Program-made: the position numbers and the translations under genes
Assembly (NCBI RefSeq): GCF_017308075.1
Contig: NZ_JAFKFX010000035.1
Coordinates: 62,001-126,000 of the forward strand
Direction of reading: 5' to 3'
Length of the DNA stretch: 64,000 nt
Source: Allobosea sp.
GTDB taxonomy: Bacteria > Pseudomonadota > Alphaproteobacteria > Rhizobiales > Beijerinckiaceae
The notes under the pieces: model-generated
Seen by the model: only the letters and a program-made list of their open reading frames with translations
What the model was told of the DNA's origin: nothing
Databases searched by the model: none
In this document: piece by piece, positions 27,926-36,810 of the stretch
Layout: each line of letters starts with the position of its first letter
Position numbering within the stretch: position 1 is the stretch's first letter

Positions 27926-28000
27926 CGTCACTGCGAGGAGCGCAGCGACGAAGCAAGCCAGGGCGTTTCTCTGGATTGCTTCGCTTGCGCCCGCATGACG
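27926..28000. repeat. Intergenic palindromic repeat between pdxJ and acpS
   Basis: Bounded by CGTCA (27926-27930) and TGACG (27996-28000), with arms CGAAGCAAGCCAG and CTGGATTGCTTCG around a short centre. The core (GCGAGGAGCGCAGCGACGAAGC / CTGGATTGCTTCG type) is the well-known rhizobial intergenic repeat. It lies in the transcribed gap of the pdxJ-acpS unit. Confidence 0.7.
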
Positions 28001-28001
28001 A

Positions 28002-28754
28002 TCATCCGGCGGCGCGGCCCTCGTCCATCGCCCGGCGCATCGTGGCCAGCGCGGTTGCCAGGCCGACGAAGATCGCCTCGCCGATCAGGAAATGACCGAT
28101 GTTGAATTCGACGAAGGCGGGCACGGCCGCGAGCTTGCGCGCGGTGTCGTAGTCGAGCCCGTGGCCGGCATGGACCTCGAGGCCGAGCGAGGCGGCGAAG
28201 ACGGCGCCTCTGGCGAGGCGCTGGAATTCGGCCTCGGCCTTGTCGGCATGACCATCGGCGACGGCGTGGCACCAGGTGCCGGTGTGGAGCTCGACCACCG
28301 GGGCGCCGAGCTTCGCCGCCATCGCGATCGGTGCCTCGTCCGGCTCGATGAACAGCGAGACACGGCAGCCGGCGGCCGCCAGGCGCGCGATTGCGGGGGC
28401 GAGAGCTGCCGCCTGGCCTACGACGTCGAGCCCGCCCTCGGTGGTGCGCTCCTCGCGCTTCTCCGGCACGAGGCATGCGGCATGCGGCTTCAACTGCTCG
28501 GCGAGGCCGATCATCTCCTCGGTCGCCGCCATCTCGAAATTGAGCGGCTTGGAGAGTTCGCGTGCGAGCCGCGCCATGTCGGCGTCGCGGATATGGCGCC
28601 TGTCTTCGCGCAGATGGGCGGTGATGCCGTCGGCGCCGGCGGCGATGGCAAGATGGGCGGCCCGGACCGGATCGGGCACGGCTCCGCCGCGGGCGTTGCG
28701 TACGGTGGCGACGTGGTCGACATTCACACCAAGGCGCAGGCGGTTCTTCGGCAT
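28002..28754 (-). CDS. pdxJ: Pyridoxine 5'-phosphate synthase
   Basis: 250 residues. It condenses 1-deoxyxylulose 5-phosphate with the PdxA product to give pyridoxine 5'-phosphate. Conserved parts: [16 protein letters not shown] at the N-terminus, HLREDRRHI (about 44-52) and VELHTGTW. Length fits the family. It heads a unit with acpS. The PdxA-like gene at the left edge lies far away and in a catabolic setting, so it need not be this enzyme's partner. Confidence 0.96.
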   Translation of the reverse strand: MPKNRLRLGVNVDHVATVRNARGGAVPDPVRAAHLAIAAGADGITAHLREDRRHIRDADMARLARELSKPLNFEMAATEEMIGLAEQLKPHAACLVPEKREERTTEGGLDVVGQAAALAPAIARLAAAGCRVSLFIEPDEAPIAMAAKLGAPVVELHTGTWCHAVADGHADKAEAEFQRLARGAVFAASLGLEVHAGHGLDYDTARKLAAVPAFVEFNIGHFLIGEAIFVGLATALATMRRAMDEGRAAG

Positions 28755-28934
28755 CGTCAGGCTCCCCAGATCCTGCTCCAGCCTCTACGCCCTGGCCGGC
28801 TCCGGCTCAAGGCAACGGAGTTGATCGGCCTCTTCAGCGTTATTGATCGGTCGCGGCGCCATCGGTGAATTTTCGCGCCGGTCGCCTGTACGGGGAGCGA
28901 TCTGTTGTTAAGGCCTGCGCGCTATTCTGCGGCA

Positions 28935-30641
28935 ATGCAGTACTCCGTCTCGGACCGAAAACATTTCGAAGCGGACGTTTCGCCGGATCGGCGCGACGCC
29001 AGCCAGTCGCCCGATCGGTCGCTGGGCCGGGTGGTTTCGTGCTCCGGCGCGCGCGCGACCATCGCTGCCACCGTCTTCGGGCCGGCCCTCGGTCCGAACA
29101 ATATCTGGGCCGTCGGCCGCCTGATCTCGATCAATCTCGGCGAGAGCCGCATCGTCGGCATGGTCTATCAGATGCGGGTGATGAATCCGGGCTGGGAGGA
29201 GAGCGGCGCGAATGCGATCGGCATCGAGGTCGAGCTTCTGGGCGAGGTCGTCGACCGGCCGGATGGGAGCTGCCGTTTCCAGAGCGGAATCTCGACCTAT
29301 CCGCCGCTGGGCGCGCTGGCGCACCGTATTCGTTCGCGCGACCTTGCCGCCGTCCACGATCTCGGGGGCCAGGAAGGCGCAGAGATCGGAACCTTGTCGC
29401 AGGACGGCGCGATTCCCGCGACGGTCAGCGTCGAGCGCCTGCTCTCGCGCCATTTCGCGGTGCTTGGCACCACCGGTGTCGGCAAGTCGAGCGCGGTCGC
29501 CCTGCTGCTGCGCAAGGCTGTGGCGGCAAAGCCGAATCTGCGCGTGCTGATCCTCGATCCGCACAACGAATACGCCCACGCCTTTCCCGAGAATTCGGTC
29601 CGCATCGACGCCCAGACGCTCGATCTGCCGTTCTGGACCTTTCGTTTCGACGAGTTCGCCGACATCGTCTTCCGCGGCCGCCCGCTGGTCGAGGAGGAGG
29701 CCGAGATCCTACGCGAGGTGATCGCCGTCGCGCGCAGCCGTTACCGCAGCGGCGCTGCCCACGACATGGCGCGCGACCTCGGCAGCAGCGTGCTGAAGCG
29801 GCCGCTCGATCTCGGCGCGCGCCGCCCGGCGGAAATGGGCGGAGCGGCGGGTCTCGCCGTGCCCTATCGCATGGTCGATCTCTTCGCCGCGATCGACGAA
29901 CTGATCGGCCTGCACGAGCAGCGCTATCCGCGTACTGCGCTACGCTCGCTGCGCGTGCGTCTGGAGACGTTGCATGCCGATCCGCGCTATGGTTTTCTCT
30001 TCGCCCATGCCAACAGCATCGAGACGATCGCGCCGGTGATCGGCCAGATCTTCCGCGTGCCGCATCAGGGCCGGCGGGTCACGGTTTTCCAGCTCGCCGG
30101 CCTGCCTTCCGAGGTGGTGAATGCGGTGGCCTCGAGCCTGGCGCGGCTGGCCTTCGATCTCGCAATCTCGAGCCGGGGCGGATACGAGATCCTGCTGCTC
30201 TGCGAGGAGGCGCATCGCTACGTGCCGCACGATCCGAGCCTGGGGTTCGCGCCGACGCGCCACGCCATCGCCCGCATCGCGCGGGAAGGTCGCAAATATG
30301 GCGCCTATCTCGGCATCGTCACGCAGCGCCCGGGCGAGCTCGATCCGACGATCCTGTCGCAATGCTCGACGGTCTTCGCCATGCGCCTCGCCAATGACGC
30401 CGACCAGCAGATCATCCGCGCGGCGATTGCCGACGCCTCGGCCAGCACGCTCGCCTTCCTGCCTTCGATCGGCAATCGCGAGGCGATCGCCTTCGGCGAG
30501 GCGGTCGCGACGACGATGCGCATGCGTTTCCTCGACCAGCGACCGGAGGAGCTTCCGGCCATGGCCGGTCACGGGCCGGGAACCGCAGGCCGGCCGGAGC
30601 CCGGCCTCGAGGAGCTCGTCGCCCGCATGCGCGGGCTCTGA
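28935..30641 (+). CDS. HerA-type ATP-binding protein (DUF87)
   Basis: 568 residues. An N-terminal HAS-like barrel (about 20-130) is followed by a FtsK/HerA motor: Walker A GTTGVGKS at 178-185, ILDPHNEYAH soon after, Walker B ILLLCEEAHRY near 420, and a sensor stretch LGIVTQRPGELDP. HerA hexamers translocate on DNA; in archaea they pair with the nuclease NurA for end resection. No NurA is visible nearby. An ATG preceded by no good ribosome site was chosen; a TTG ten codons earlier is an alternative. It has no obvious partner; azoR downstream is on the other strand. Confidence 0.85.
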   Translation: MQYSVSDRKHFEADVSPDRRDASQSPDRSLGRVVSCSGARATIAATVFGPALGPNNIWAVGRLISINLGESRIVGMVYQMRVMNPGWEESGANAIGIEVELLGEVVDRPDGSCRFQSGISTYPPLGALAHRIRSRDLAAVHDLGGQEGAEIGTLSQDGAIPATVSVERLLSRHFAVLGTTGVGKSSAVALLLRKAVAAKPNLRVLILDPHNEYAHAFPENSVRIDAQTLDLPFWTFRFDEFADIVFRGRPLVEEEAEILREVIAVARSRYRSGAAHDMARDLGSSVLKRPLDLGARRPAEMGGAAGLAVPYRMVDLFAAIDELIGLHEQRYPRTALRSLRVRLETLHADPRYGFLFAHANSIETIAPVIGQIFRVPHQGRRVTVFQLAGLPSEVVNAVASSLARLAFDLAISSRGGYEILLLCEEAHRYVPHDPSLGFAPTRHAIARIAREGRKYGAYLGIVTQRPGELDPTILSQCSTVFAMRLANDADQQIIRAAIADASASTLAFLPSIGNREAIAFGEAVATTMRMRFLDQRPEELPAMAGHGPGTAGRPEPGLEELVARMRGL

Positions 30642-30700
30642 TCGCCGCAGATCGGGGGGCGCCGCCGCTCGCTGGCGGCATGTGCGCCGCCGCCAATGCG

Positions 30701-31411
30701 TCAGGCCGTTTCCAGCGCCCGATCCGCCGGCGCAGCGGCCTGGTGCACGAGCTTGGTGACCAGCCCGTCGATGGCGGTCTCGGCAGCGGCAATCGATGCG
30801 CGCAGACGTTCGTCCGCGAACTCGTCGTATTCGATGGCGATCGCATGCGTTTCGGTGAGGCCGATATAGCCCATCGGCACGGTCAGGCTGCGTTCGACGA
30901 GATTGATGGCCTCCAGGCGCCCGCCGGCACCGTAGCCGTGATCGCCGCGCGAGGAGAGGATGACCAGCCGCTTGCCGGCGGGCAGCATCGGCCAGTACGG
31001 CTCGCCTTGCCGGCTGCGGTCGAAGCCGAAGGTGACGCCGACCCGCACGACATTGTCCACCCAGGCCTTGAGCTGCGCCGGAAGGCCGAAATTGTACATG
31101 GGCGCACCGATCACGATCAGGTCGGCCCGGAGAAGCTCGCTCGCCAGCAGGTCGCTCTCGGCGAGCAGCGCCTGCGCCGGGTCGTCTCGGCGTTCGGGCC
31201 GGGTGAAGGCGGCGGCGATCCAGTCGCCGCTGACGGGCGAGGGCGGCTGCTGCCCGACATCGCGATAGGTCAGGCTGTCCTGCGGTCGCGCAGCTCGCCA
31301 GCGATCGACGAAGCGATCGGTCAGTCGGCGGGTATGCGACCCGCGAGGATCAGTTCCAGACCGCCCGGGGCGGGCGCTGGCATCGATCTGCAGGATGTGA
31401 AGCGGTGTCAT
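30701..31411 (-). CDS. azoR: FMN-dependent NADH-azoreductase family protein
   Basis: 236 residues of flavodoxin-like fold. It reduces quinones or azo compounds by two-electron transfer from NAD(P)H with FMN. The FMN loops are seen in IDASARPGRSGTDPRGSHTRRL (phosphate site), GAPMYNFGLPAQLKAWVDN and SSRGDHGYG. The start at ATG 31411 follows GAGCCCCCTC poorly but gives the normal N-terminus MTPLHILQID. It is divergent from a LysR regulator with repeat motifs between them, so control by that regulator is likely. Confidence 0.85.
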   Translation of the reverse strand: MTPLHILQIDASARPGRSGTDPRGSHTRRLTDRFVDRWRAARPQDSLTYRDVGQQPPSPVSGDWIAAAFTRPERRDDPAQALLAESDLLASELLRADLIVIGAPMYNFGLPAQLKAWVDNVVRVGVTFGFDRSRQGEPYWPMLPAGKRLVILSSRGDHGYGAGGRLEAINLVERSLTVPMGYIGLTETHAIAIEYDEFADERLRASIAAAETAIDGLVTKLVHQAAAPADRALETA

Positions 31412-31429
31412 GAGGGGGCTCCATGAAGT

Positions 31430-31504
31430 CGAATTTCTCATGCGAAACTCTCGCTTCTCCTCAGATATCTCTCTAAGAAACTGCAGACAAAAGCGAATTT
31501 CTCA
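31430..31504. promoter_or_regulatory. Direct repeats between azoR and its divergent LysR gene
   Basis: CGAATTTCTCA occurs twice on the same strand (31430-31440 and 31494-31504), with TTTC-N6-GAAA dyad inside the first (TTTCTCATGCGAAA). The gap is AT-rich compared with its flanks. Paired copies at this distance, in a divergent intergenic region next to a LysR gene, are what LysR regulatory and activation sites look like. The assignment to this regulator is inferred. Confidence 0.5.
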
Positions 31505-31529
31505 GCCAATAGATGATTTCAATTCAGCC

Positions 31530-32417
31530 ATGACCGCGATCCGGAAACTCCCGCCGCTCGGTGCGCTGCGCGCCTTCGAGGCGGCGGCTCGGCATCTGAG
31601 CTTTCAGAAGGCCGCCCAGGAGCTGGCGGTGTCGCCGACCGCGGTCAGTCATCAGCTTCGCTTGCTGGAAGCCACGCTCGGCCTTTCGCTGTTTCATCGG
31701 CATGTCCGGCGCGTCTCGCTGACCCAGGCCGGCGAGCGGCTCTATCCGGTGCTCAGGGATGGCTTCGACGATTTCGCGCGCGCCATCACCGATCTCGCTC
31801 CGCAGAGCGAGGTCAGGGCGGTGACCGTGACCGCGACGACGCTCTTCACGGCCCGCCGCCTCATTCCGGCTCTGAACGCCTTCCAGGCGCAGTGGCCGCA
31901 GATCACGCTGAGGCTGCATGCCTCGGATGCGACCGTCGATCTGTCGCGCGATACGGCCGATCTGGCGGTGCGCTACGGCCCAGGCCCGTTCGCAGACCTC
32001 GTTTCGGAACCCTTGTGCCAGGAACGTTTCGGGATCGTCTGCAGCCCCGCGCTCGGCATCCAGGGGCCGGCCGACCTGCAGGCTGTCACACTTATTCATT
32101 CGGAGTGGCAGCGCCGGGACTGGCAGCCGGATTGGGCGCGGTGGCTGGCCGCGGCCGGGATCACGGGGATGAACGCCGAAGCCGGCCTGCGCTTCACTGA
32201 CGAGAACCACGCGATCCAGGCGGCGATCGCCGGCCAGGGTGTGGCGATCGCCAGCCTGGTCCTGGTCGAGGACGAGCTGTCCCGCGGCGTCCTCGTCCAC
32301 CCGTTCGGGCCGGTCGTCGAGGGACATTCCTATCATCTGCTCGCCACCGAGGAAGGCGCGGCGAGGGCCGACGTCCAGGCCGCCCGGCAGTGGCTCAAGT
32401 CGGTCGCGGTGCCGTGA
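31530..32417 (+). CDS. LysR-family transcriptional regulator (GcvA-like)
   Basis: 295 residues. The N-terminal winged helix reads PPLGALRAFEAAARHLSFQKAAQ with SPTAVSHQLRLLEATLG as recognition helix; the rest is the periplasmic-binding-protein-like effector domain (about 90-290). The frame is open 40 codons upstream, but that part covers the intergenic operator region and the domain begins at this ATG. GcvA-like members often regulate the divergent neighbour, here azoR. Effector unknown. Confidence 0.88.
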   Translation: MTAIRKLPPLGALRAFEAAARHLSFQKAAQELAVSPTAVSHQLRLLEATLGLSLFHRHVRRVSLTQAGERLYPVLRDGFDDFARAITDLAPQSEVRAVTVTATTLFTARRLIPALNAFQAQWPQITLRLHASDATVDLSRDTADLAVRYGPGPFADLVSEPLCQERFGIVCSPALGIQGPADLQAVTLIHSEWQRRDWQPDWARWLAAAGITGMNAEAGLRFTDENHAIQAAIAGQGVAIASLVLVEDELSRGVLVHPFGPVVEGHSYHLLATEEGAARADVQAARQWLKSVAVP

Positions 32418-32543
32418 CGGGCATGGGTGCCTGCCGGCGGCCCGGGCAGGGCGGCGTAAAACCTTGCATCTGTGGCATTCTGCCTGTAAGAGCGCCCTTC
32501 ATCGTTTCCATCGCATCGACGACATCTGGAAGGAGCCCGCGGG

Positions 32544-32933
32544 ATGGCTCGCGTTACCGTTGAGGATTGCATCGACAAGGTCGAGAATCGCTTCGAGCTC
32601 GTTCTGCTCGCGAGCCATCGCGCCCGCATGATCGCCTCCGGCTCCTCGATCCTGGTGCCGCGCGACAACGACAAGAACCCCGTCGTTGCCCTGCGTGAGA
32701 TCGCCGAAGAGAAGCTGACCCCCGAGGATCTCAAGGAAGATCTGATCCATTCGCTGCAGAAGCATGTCGAGGTCGACGAGCCCGAGGCCGACCCGGTGCC
32801 GCTGCTGACCTCGCAGTCGCATGTCGCCACGCCCGATTCGGAAGTCCAGTTCGACCGGATGAGCGAAGAGGACCTGCTGCGCGGCCTCGACGGGCTCGTG
32901 CCGCCGACCGAGAGCGCCGACGACGAGGACTGA
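32544..32933 (+). CDS. rpoZ: RNA polymerase omega subunit
   Basis: 129 residues. Omega helps fold and hold the beta' subunit and contributes to one ppGpp site. The start [28 protein letters not shown] is the family N-terminus, followed by [10 protein letters not shown]. The acidic tail after residue 85 is usual in this group. AAGGAG lies eight bases before the ATG. A strong terminator follows and then rsh, the ppGpp synthase gene. Confidence 0.97.
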   Translation: MARVTVEDCIDKVENRFELVLLASHRARMIASGSSILVPRDNDKNPVVALREIAEEKLTPEDLKEDLIHSLQKHVEVDEPEADPVPLLTSQSHVATPDSEVQFDRMSEEDLLRGLDGLVPPTESADDED

Positions 32934-32990
32934 GCGCATGCGCCTCGGCCAAGGCCGGGCAGTGTGAACAATTGTTGACGATGATTGCTA

Positions 32991-33014
32991 AAGCCCGGCC
33001 TTGCCGGGCTTTTT
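32991..33014 (+). terminator. Intrinsic terminator of rpoZ
   Basis: Nine-base-pair stem AAGCCCGGC / GCCGGGCTT with a three-base loop, running into TTTT. It is 58 bases after the rpoZ stop and argues against starting rsh at the in-frame codons overlapping it. Confidence 0.9.
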
Positions 33015-33108
33015 CATGCCCGATGCGCGGCATGCCGCCTTGCCGCCCGGCAGGCCTACGCAGATATTGGATGAATTCTATGACGGCGATCGGCGGAGCG
33101 GGGCCCGC

Positions 33109-35331
33109 ATGGGCATGATGCGGCAATACGAGCTTGTCGACCGGGTCAAGCGCTACAATCCCAATACGGACGAGGAGCTCCTCAACCGCGCCTATGTCTA
33201 TGCGATGCGTGCGCATGGCACGCAGAAGCGCGCCTCGGGCGATCCCTTTTTCGCCCATCCGCTGGAAGTCGCGGCGCTGCTCACCGATCTCAAGCTCGAC
33301 GACGCCACCATCGTCGCGGCCGTCCTGCACGACACCGTCGAGGACACCGAGGCGACGCTGGAGGAGATCGAGAACCTCTTCGGTCCCGACATCCGCCGCC
33401 TTGTCGACGGGCTGACCAAGATCAAGAAGCTCGATCTCGTCTCCAAGAAGGCGGCGCAGGGCGAGAACTTCCGCAAGCTGCTGCTCGCCATCGTCGACGA
33501 TATCCGCGTGCTCCTGGTGAAGCTCGCCGACCGTCTGCACAATATGCGCACCCTGCACTACATGGCGCCCGAGAAGCGCCTGCGCATCGCCGAGGAGACG
33601 GTCGAGATCTATGCGCCGCTCGCCGGCCGTATGGGCATGCAGGAATTGCGCGAGGAGCTCGAGGAGCTCGCCTTCCGCCACATCAAGCCGGAAGCCCACG
33701 AGACCATCACGAAGCGGCTGGAGGAGGTGACCCAGCGCGAGGGCCGCGTCATCAGCGAGATCGAGAATGATCTCAAGACCAAGCTCGCCGAGCGCGGCAT
33801 CGAGGCGCAGGTCTATGGCCGGCGCAAGCGCCCCTATTCGATCTGGAAGAAGATGGAGCGCAAATCCGTCTCCTTCGAGCAGCTTTCCGACATTTTCGGT
33901 TTCCGCGTCATCGTCGAGAAGCCCGAGGACTGCTATCGCGTCCTCGGCATCGTGCACATGACCTGGCCGATGGTTCCCGGTCGCTACAAGGACTACATCT
34001 CGACGCCGAAGCAGAACGACTACCGTTCGCTGCACACCACCGTGGTCGGTCCCGGCCGCCAGCGCGTCGAACTGCAGATCCGCACCGACAAGATGGACCG
34101 CGTCGCCGAATACGGCATCGCCGCCCATGCCCGCTACAAGGACGGGCGTACCGCCGGCGCGATCGGCGAGGCGGATGAGAGCCGCGCCTATCAATGGCTG
34201 CGCCGCACCGTCGATCTCCTGGCCGAGGGCGACAACCCCGAGGAGTTCCTCGAGCACACCAAGCTCGAACTCTTCCACGACCAGGTCTTCTGCTTCACGC
34301 CGAAGGGCCGGCTGATCGCGCTGCCGCGCGGCGCGACGCCGATCGACTTCGCCTATGCCGTCCATACCGATGTCGGCAACACCGCGGTCGGGGCCAGGAT
34401 CAACGGCCGGATCGCGCCGCTCCTGACCGAATTGCAGAACGGCGATGAGGTCGAGATCACCCGTGCCGAGGGGCAGGCGCCGCCGGCCGCCTGGGAATCG
34501 CTGGCCGTCACCGGCAAGGCCCGCGCCGCCATTCGCCGTGCCACCCGCGCCGCCGTGCGCCGGCAATATGCCGGGCTTGGCCGCCAGATCCTCGAACGCG
34601 CCTTCCAGCGCGCCGAACGTGCGTTTTCCGACGAGAAGCTCAAGGCGGCGCTGAAGCGCCTTGCGCGCAGTACCGTCGACGATGTCTTCGCGGCCGTCGG
34701 CCGCGGCGAGATGTTCTCCGGCGATGTGGTGAAGGCGGTCTATCCGGATCTGGAGCCCGAAAAGCGCCTCGCGCTCGATGCCAAGAGCAAGGGCGGTGCG
34801 GCCGGCAAGGGCTGGTTCGAATTGCGCCAGGGCGGCGAGAACCTGAAGTTCAAACTGCCGGAAGAGAGCCCCGGCGCCGATGCGATCCCGATCCGCGGCC
34901 TCGGCGGCGACCTGCCGGTGCGCTTCGCGCCGGGCGGCGGCGCCGTGCCGGGCGACCGCATCGTCGGCATCCTGACGCCGGGCGAGGCGGTGACGATCTA
35001 TCCGATCCAGTCGCCCTCGCTCGCCGCCTTCGACAACGAGCCGGAACGCTGGCTCGACGTGCGCTGGGACCTCGACGACAAGCGCCCGCAGCGCTTCCCG
35101 GCGCGCATCCAGCTCAACTCGATCAACGAGCCGGGCTCGCTCGCCCAGATCACCACGACGATCGCCGAGCATGACGGCAATATTGATGCGGTTCAGATGG
35201 TCCGTCCGACGCCGGATTTCACCGACGTAACCATCGATCTGACCGTCTGGGATCTGAAGCATCTTTCCGCGATCGTCAGCGAGCTGCGCGAGAAGCGGGT
35301 GATCAGCCGGGTCGAGCGGGTGGTGGCGTAG
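33109..35331 (+). CDS. rsh: Bifunctional (p)ppGpp synthetase/hydrolase (RelA/SpoT homologue, Rsh)
   Basis: 740 residues. Domain order: HD hydrolase (H74-D75 in HDTVEDT), synthetase (about 230-350, with DIFGFRVIVE and YISTPKQNDYRSLHTTV), TGS (about 385-450), helical/zinc-finger-like part and C-terminal ACT (about 655-740). The synthetase loop has RYKD (the RxKD form), which goes with bifunctional enzymes rather than synthase-only RelA. Both activities therefore look intact. I start at 33109 (MGMMRQYEL); earlier in-frame codons fall in the rpoZ terminator. It makes and destroys the stringent-response alarmone. Confidence 0.96.
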   Translation: MGMMRQYELVDRVKRYNPNTDEELLNRAYVYAMRAHGTQKRASGDPFFAHPLEVAALLTDLKLDDATIVAAVLHDTVEDTEATLEEIENLFGPDIRRLVDGLTKIKKLDLVSKKAAQGENFRKLLLAIVDDIRVLLVKLADRLHNMRTLHYMAPEKRLRIAEETVEIYAPLAGRMGMQELREELEELAFRHIKPEAHETITKRLEEVTQREGRVISEIENDLKTKLAERGIEAQVYGRRKRPYSIWKKMERKSVSFEQLSDIFGFRVIVEKPEDCYRVLGIVHMTWPMVPGRYKDYISTPKQNDYRSLHTTVVGPGRQRVELQIRTDKMDRVAEYGIAAHARYKDGRTAGAIGEADESRAYQWLRRTVDLLAEGDNPEEFLEHTKLELFHDQVFCFTPKGRLIALPRGATPIDFAYAVHTDVGNTAVGARINGRIAPLLTELQNGDEVEITRAEGQAPPAAWESLAVTGKARAAIRRATRAAVRRQYAGLGRQILERAFQRAERAFSDEKLKAALKRLARSTVDDVFAAVGRGEMFSGDVVKAVYPDLEPEKRLALDAKSKGGAAGKGWFELRQGGENLKFKLPEESPGADAIPIRGLGGDLPVRFAPGGGAVPGDRIVGILTPGEAVTIYPIQSPSLAAFDNEPERWLDVRWDLDDKRPQRFPARIQLNSINEPGSLAQITTTIAEHDGNIDAVQMVRPTPDFTDVTIDLTVWDLKHLSAIVSELREKRVISRVERVVA

Positions 35332-35342
35332 GCGCTTCCGTC

Positions 35343-35407
35343 ATGGTCGGGCTTGTCCCGACCATCCACGTCTTCCCTCGGGCAAGGCGGTGTTCAAGGC
35401 GTGGATG
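35343..35407. repeat. Intergenic palindromic repeat (ATGGTCGGG type)
   Basis: ATGGTCGGG-CTTGT-CCCGACCAT (35343-35365) forms a nine-base-pair hairpin; CATCCACG (35363-35370) pairs with CGTGGATG (35400-35407) to close a second arm. The same TCGGG-N5-CCCGA core recurs at 40128-40145 and 50416-50438 in this window. It lies between convergent rsh and a LysR gene. Confidence 0.6.
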
Positions 35408-35450
35408 CTCGCCACGAGGGCGCGCATGATGGTTCGAGATACGGTTTTGT

Positions 35451-36293
35451 TCACCCCGCCCGGAACGCCGCCGCGAGTTCTCTGACGAAGGCGTTGGCGC
35501 GCGGCGTCACGACATTGCTGCGTAGCACCACCTCGGAGGCACCGAGAACGGGCAGGCCCCACGCGGCGCCGACATCGACCGACCCGCGTGGCGCGATCCG
35601 TGCCGCGAGCGGCGAGACGCCGAGCCCACCTTCCACAGCCGCGAGCACCGCCGCCATGCCGCCGCCGATGAAGGATTCGCGCCAGGGCCGGCCGGCGCGT
35701 TCCAGCGCTGCGACGGCATGCAGCCGCAGGCGGCATTCGGCGACGAGATTGACCAGTGGCAGCGGCCCGTCGGGCCGTGGCAGGGCAGGGGCTGCGAACC
35801 AGCCGAAAACGTCGCGGCGCAGCACTTCGCCCGTCCGTCCCTGGCCGAGACGCAGTATGACCGCGACATCGAGTTCGCCGCGCTCATAGGCCGCCTCCAG
35901 CGCTGCGGAAGGCTCGATCCGCAACCCGATGACGAGGGTCGGATCCTGCCGTGCCAGCCGCGCCAGCAGGGTCGGGCAGTCGGCGCCGACCGCCTGTTCG
36001 CTGATCCCGATCGTGATGCGTTCGGCGGGCTGCCGGAAGGCCTGAAGGGCTCGCTCATGCGCCGCCATCAGTTCGCGTGCGGCCGGCAGGAAGCGCTCGC
36101 CGTCCGGAGTGAGCCGGACCAGCCGGGGATGGCGCTGCAGCAAGGTCTGGCCGAGGCTCGCCTCGAGCCGCTTGATCCTGGTGCTGACCAGCGACTGCGC
36201 CGTGCCGAGCGCTTCGGCCGCGCGGGTGAAGCTGCTGAGTTCGGCTGTGCGCAAGAAGGCGCTGACGGCGTCGAGATCGAGCGTGGTGGTCAT
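35451..36293 (-). CDS. LysR-family transcriptional regulator
   Basis: 280 residues. N-terminal winged helix: LDAVSAFLRTAELSSFTRAAEALG with recognition helix AQSLVSTRIKRLEASLG; the effector domain follows (about 85-280). I take ATG 36293 (MTTTLDLDAV), since the alternative ATG seven codons upstream lies in the operator-like AT-rich stretch. It is divergent from the tautomerase gene, the likely target. Effector not known. Confidence 0.88.
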   Translation of the reverse strand: MTTTLDLDAVSAFLRTAELSSFTRAAEALGTAQSLVSTRIKRLEASLGQTLLQRHPRLVRLTPDGERFLPAARELMAAHERALQAFRQPAERITIGISEQAVGADCPTLLARLARQDPTLVIGLRIEPSAALEAAYERGELDVAVILRLGQGRTGEVLRRDVFGWFAAPALPRPDGPLPLVNLVAECRLRLHAVAALERAGRPWRESFIGGGMAAVLAAVEGGLGVSPLAARIAPRGSVDVGAAWGLPVLGASEVVLRSNVVTPRANAFVRELAAAFRAG

Positions 36294-36306
36294 ATGATCA
36301 TCAATA

Positions 36307-36321
36307 GATATCATTGATATC
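36307..36321. promoter_or_regulatory. Palindrome between LysR and tautomerase genes
   Basis: GATATCA-T-TGATATC is a perfect 7+1+7 inverted repeat in an AT-rich patch (36291-36350), starting 14 bases upstream of the LysR ATG. Its size and place suit an autoregulatory LysR operator controlling both divergent genes; this is inferred. Confidence 0.5.
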
Positions 36322-36405
36322 AGTAATGATACGATTTTCAGATTTATGGGACAAGCCTAGCTTGGGGGTGTTCGCGGGCTCGCCCGCTTGCCGACGGAGT
36401 TTGCA

Positions 36406-36789
36406 ATGCCCCTGATCCGAATTTCGATGCGCCGGGGCCATCCGGCCTCGCATCCCGCCGCCATCGTCGACGGAATCTATCGCGCCCTGCGTGCCACCTT
36501 CGAAGTCCCTGAGAACGACCTGTTCGCAGTGGTCCACCAGCATGAGGCCGAGGAATTCGTCTTCGATGCCAACTATTTCGGTTTTCAGCGCTCGGACCGG
36601 CTGGTGATCGTCCAGATCACCGTCGCCAACACCCGCGGCGTCACCCAGAAGAAGGCGCTCTATGCCGCGATCGCCGCGAACCTCCAGCGCGAGCCGGGGT
36701 TGAGGCCGGACGATATCTTCATCAGCCTGGTCGAGGTCAAGCGCGAGGACTGGTCGTTCGGCGGTGGGATCGCGCAGTACGTGGCGTAG
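36406..36789 (+). CDS. Tautomerase-superfamily protein
   Basis: 127 residues. After removal of Met the chain begins PLIRISMRRG, giving the N-terminal proline that is the catalytic base of the 4-oxalocrotonate tautomerase/MSAD group. At 127 residues it is a fused pair of beta-alpha-beta units, like the malonate semialdehyde decarboxylase or cis-CaaD branch. Conserved look at the end: DDIFISLVEVKREDWSFGGG. It is divergent from a LysR gene. Substrate unknown. Confidence 0.85.
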   Translation: MPLIRISMRRGHPASHPAAIVDGIYRALRATFEVPENDLFAVVHQHEAEEFVFDANYFGFQRSDRLVIVQITVANTRGVTQKKALYAAIAANLQREPGLRPDDIFISLVEVKREDWSFGGGIAQYVA

Positions 36790-36810
36790 TCGTTGGGCGA
36801 GGAACCGCGG

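Noticed and set aside
28865-30397. 510-codon frame overlapping the HerA gene in another plus frame
   Set aside because: Arg/Ala/Gly-rich product without motifs; the HerA frame has Walker A and B and correct length.
23307-30641. NYN and HerA genes as a defence island
   Set aside because: They are 5 kb apart, separated by housekeeping genes, with no toxin, nuclease partner, integrase or composition shift.
32731-35262. Minus-strand open frame of 843 codons across rpoZ and rsh
   Set aside because: Shadow of rsh in GC-rich DNA; no recognisable domain despite its length.
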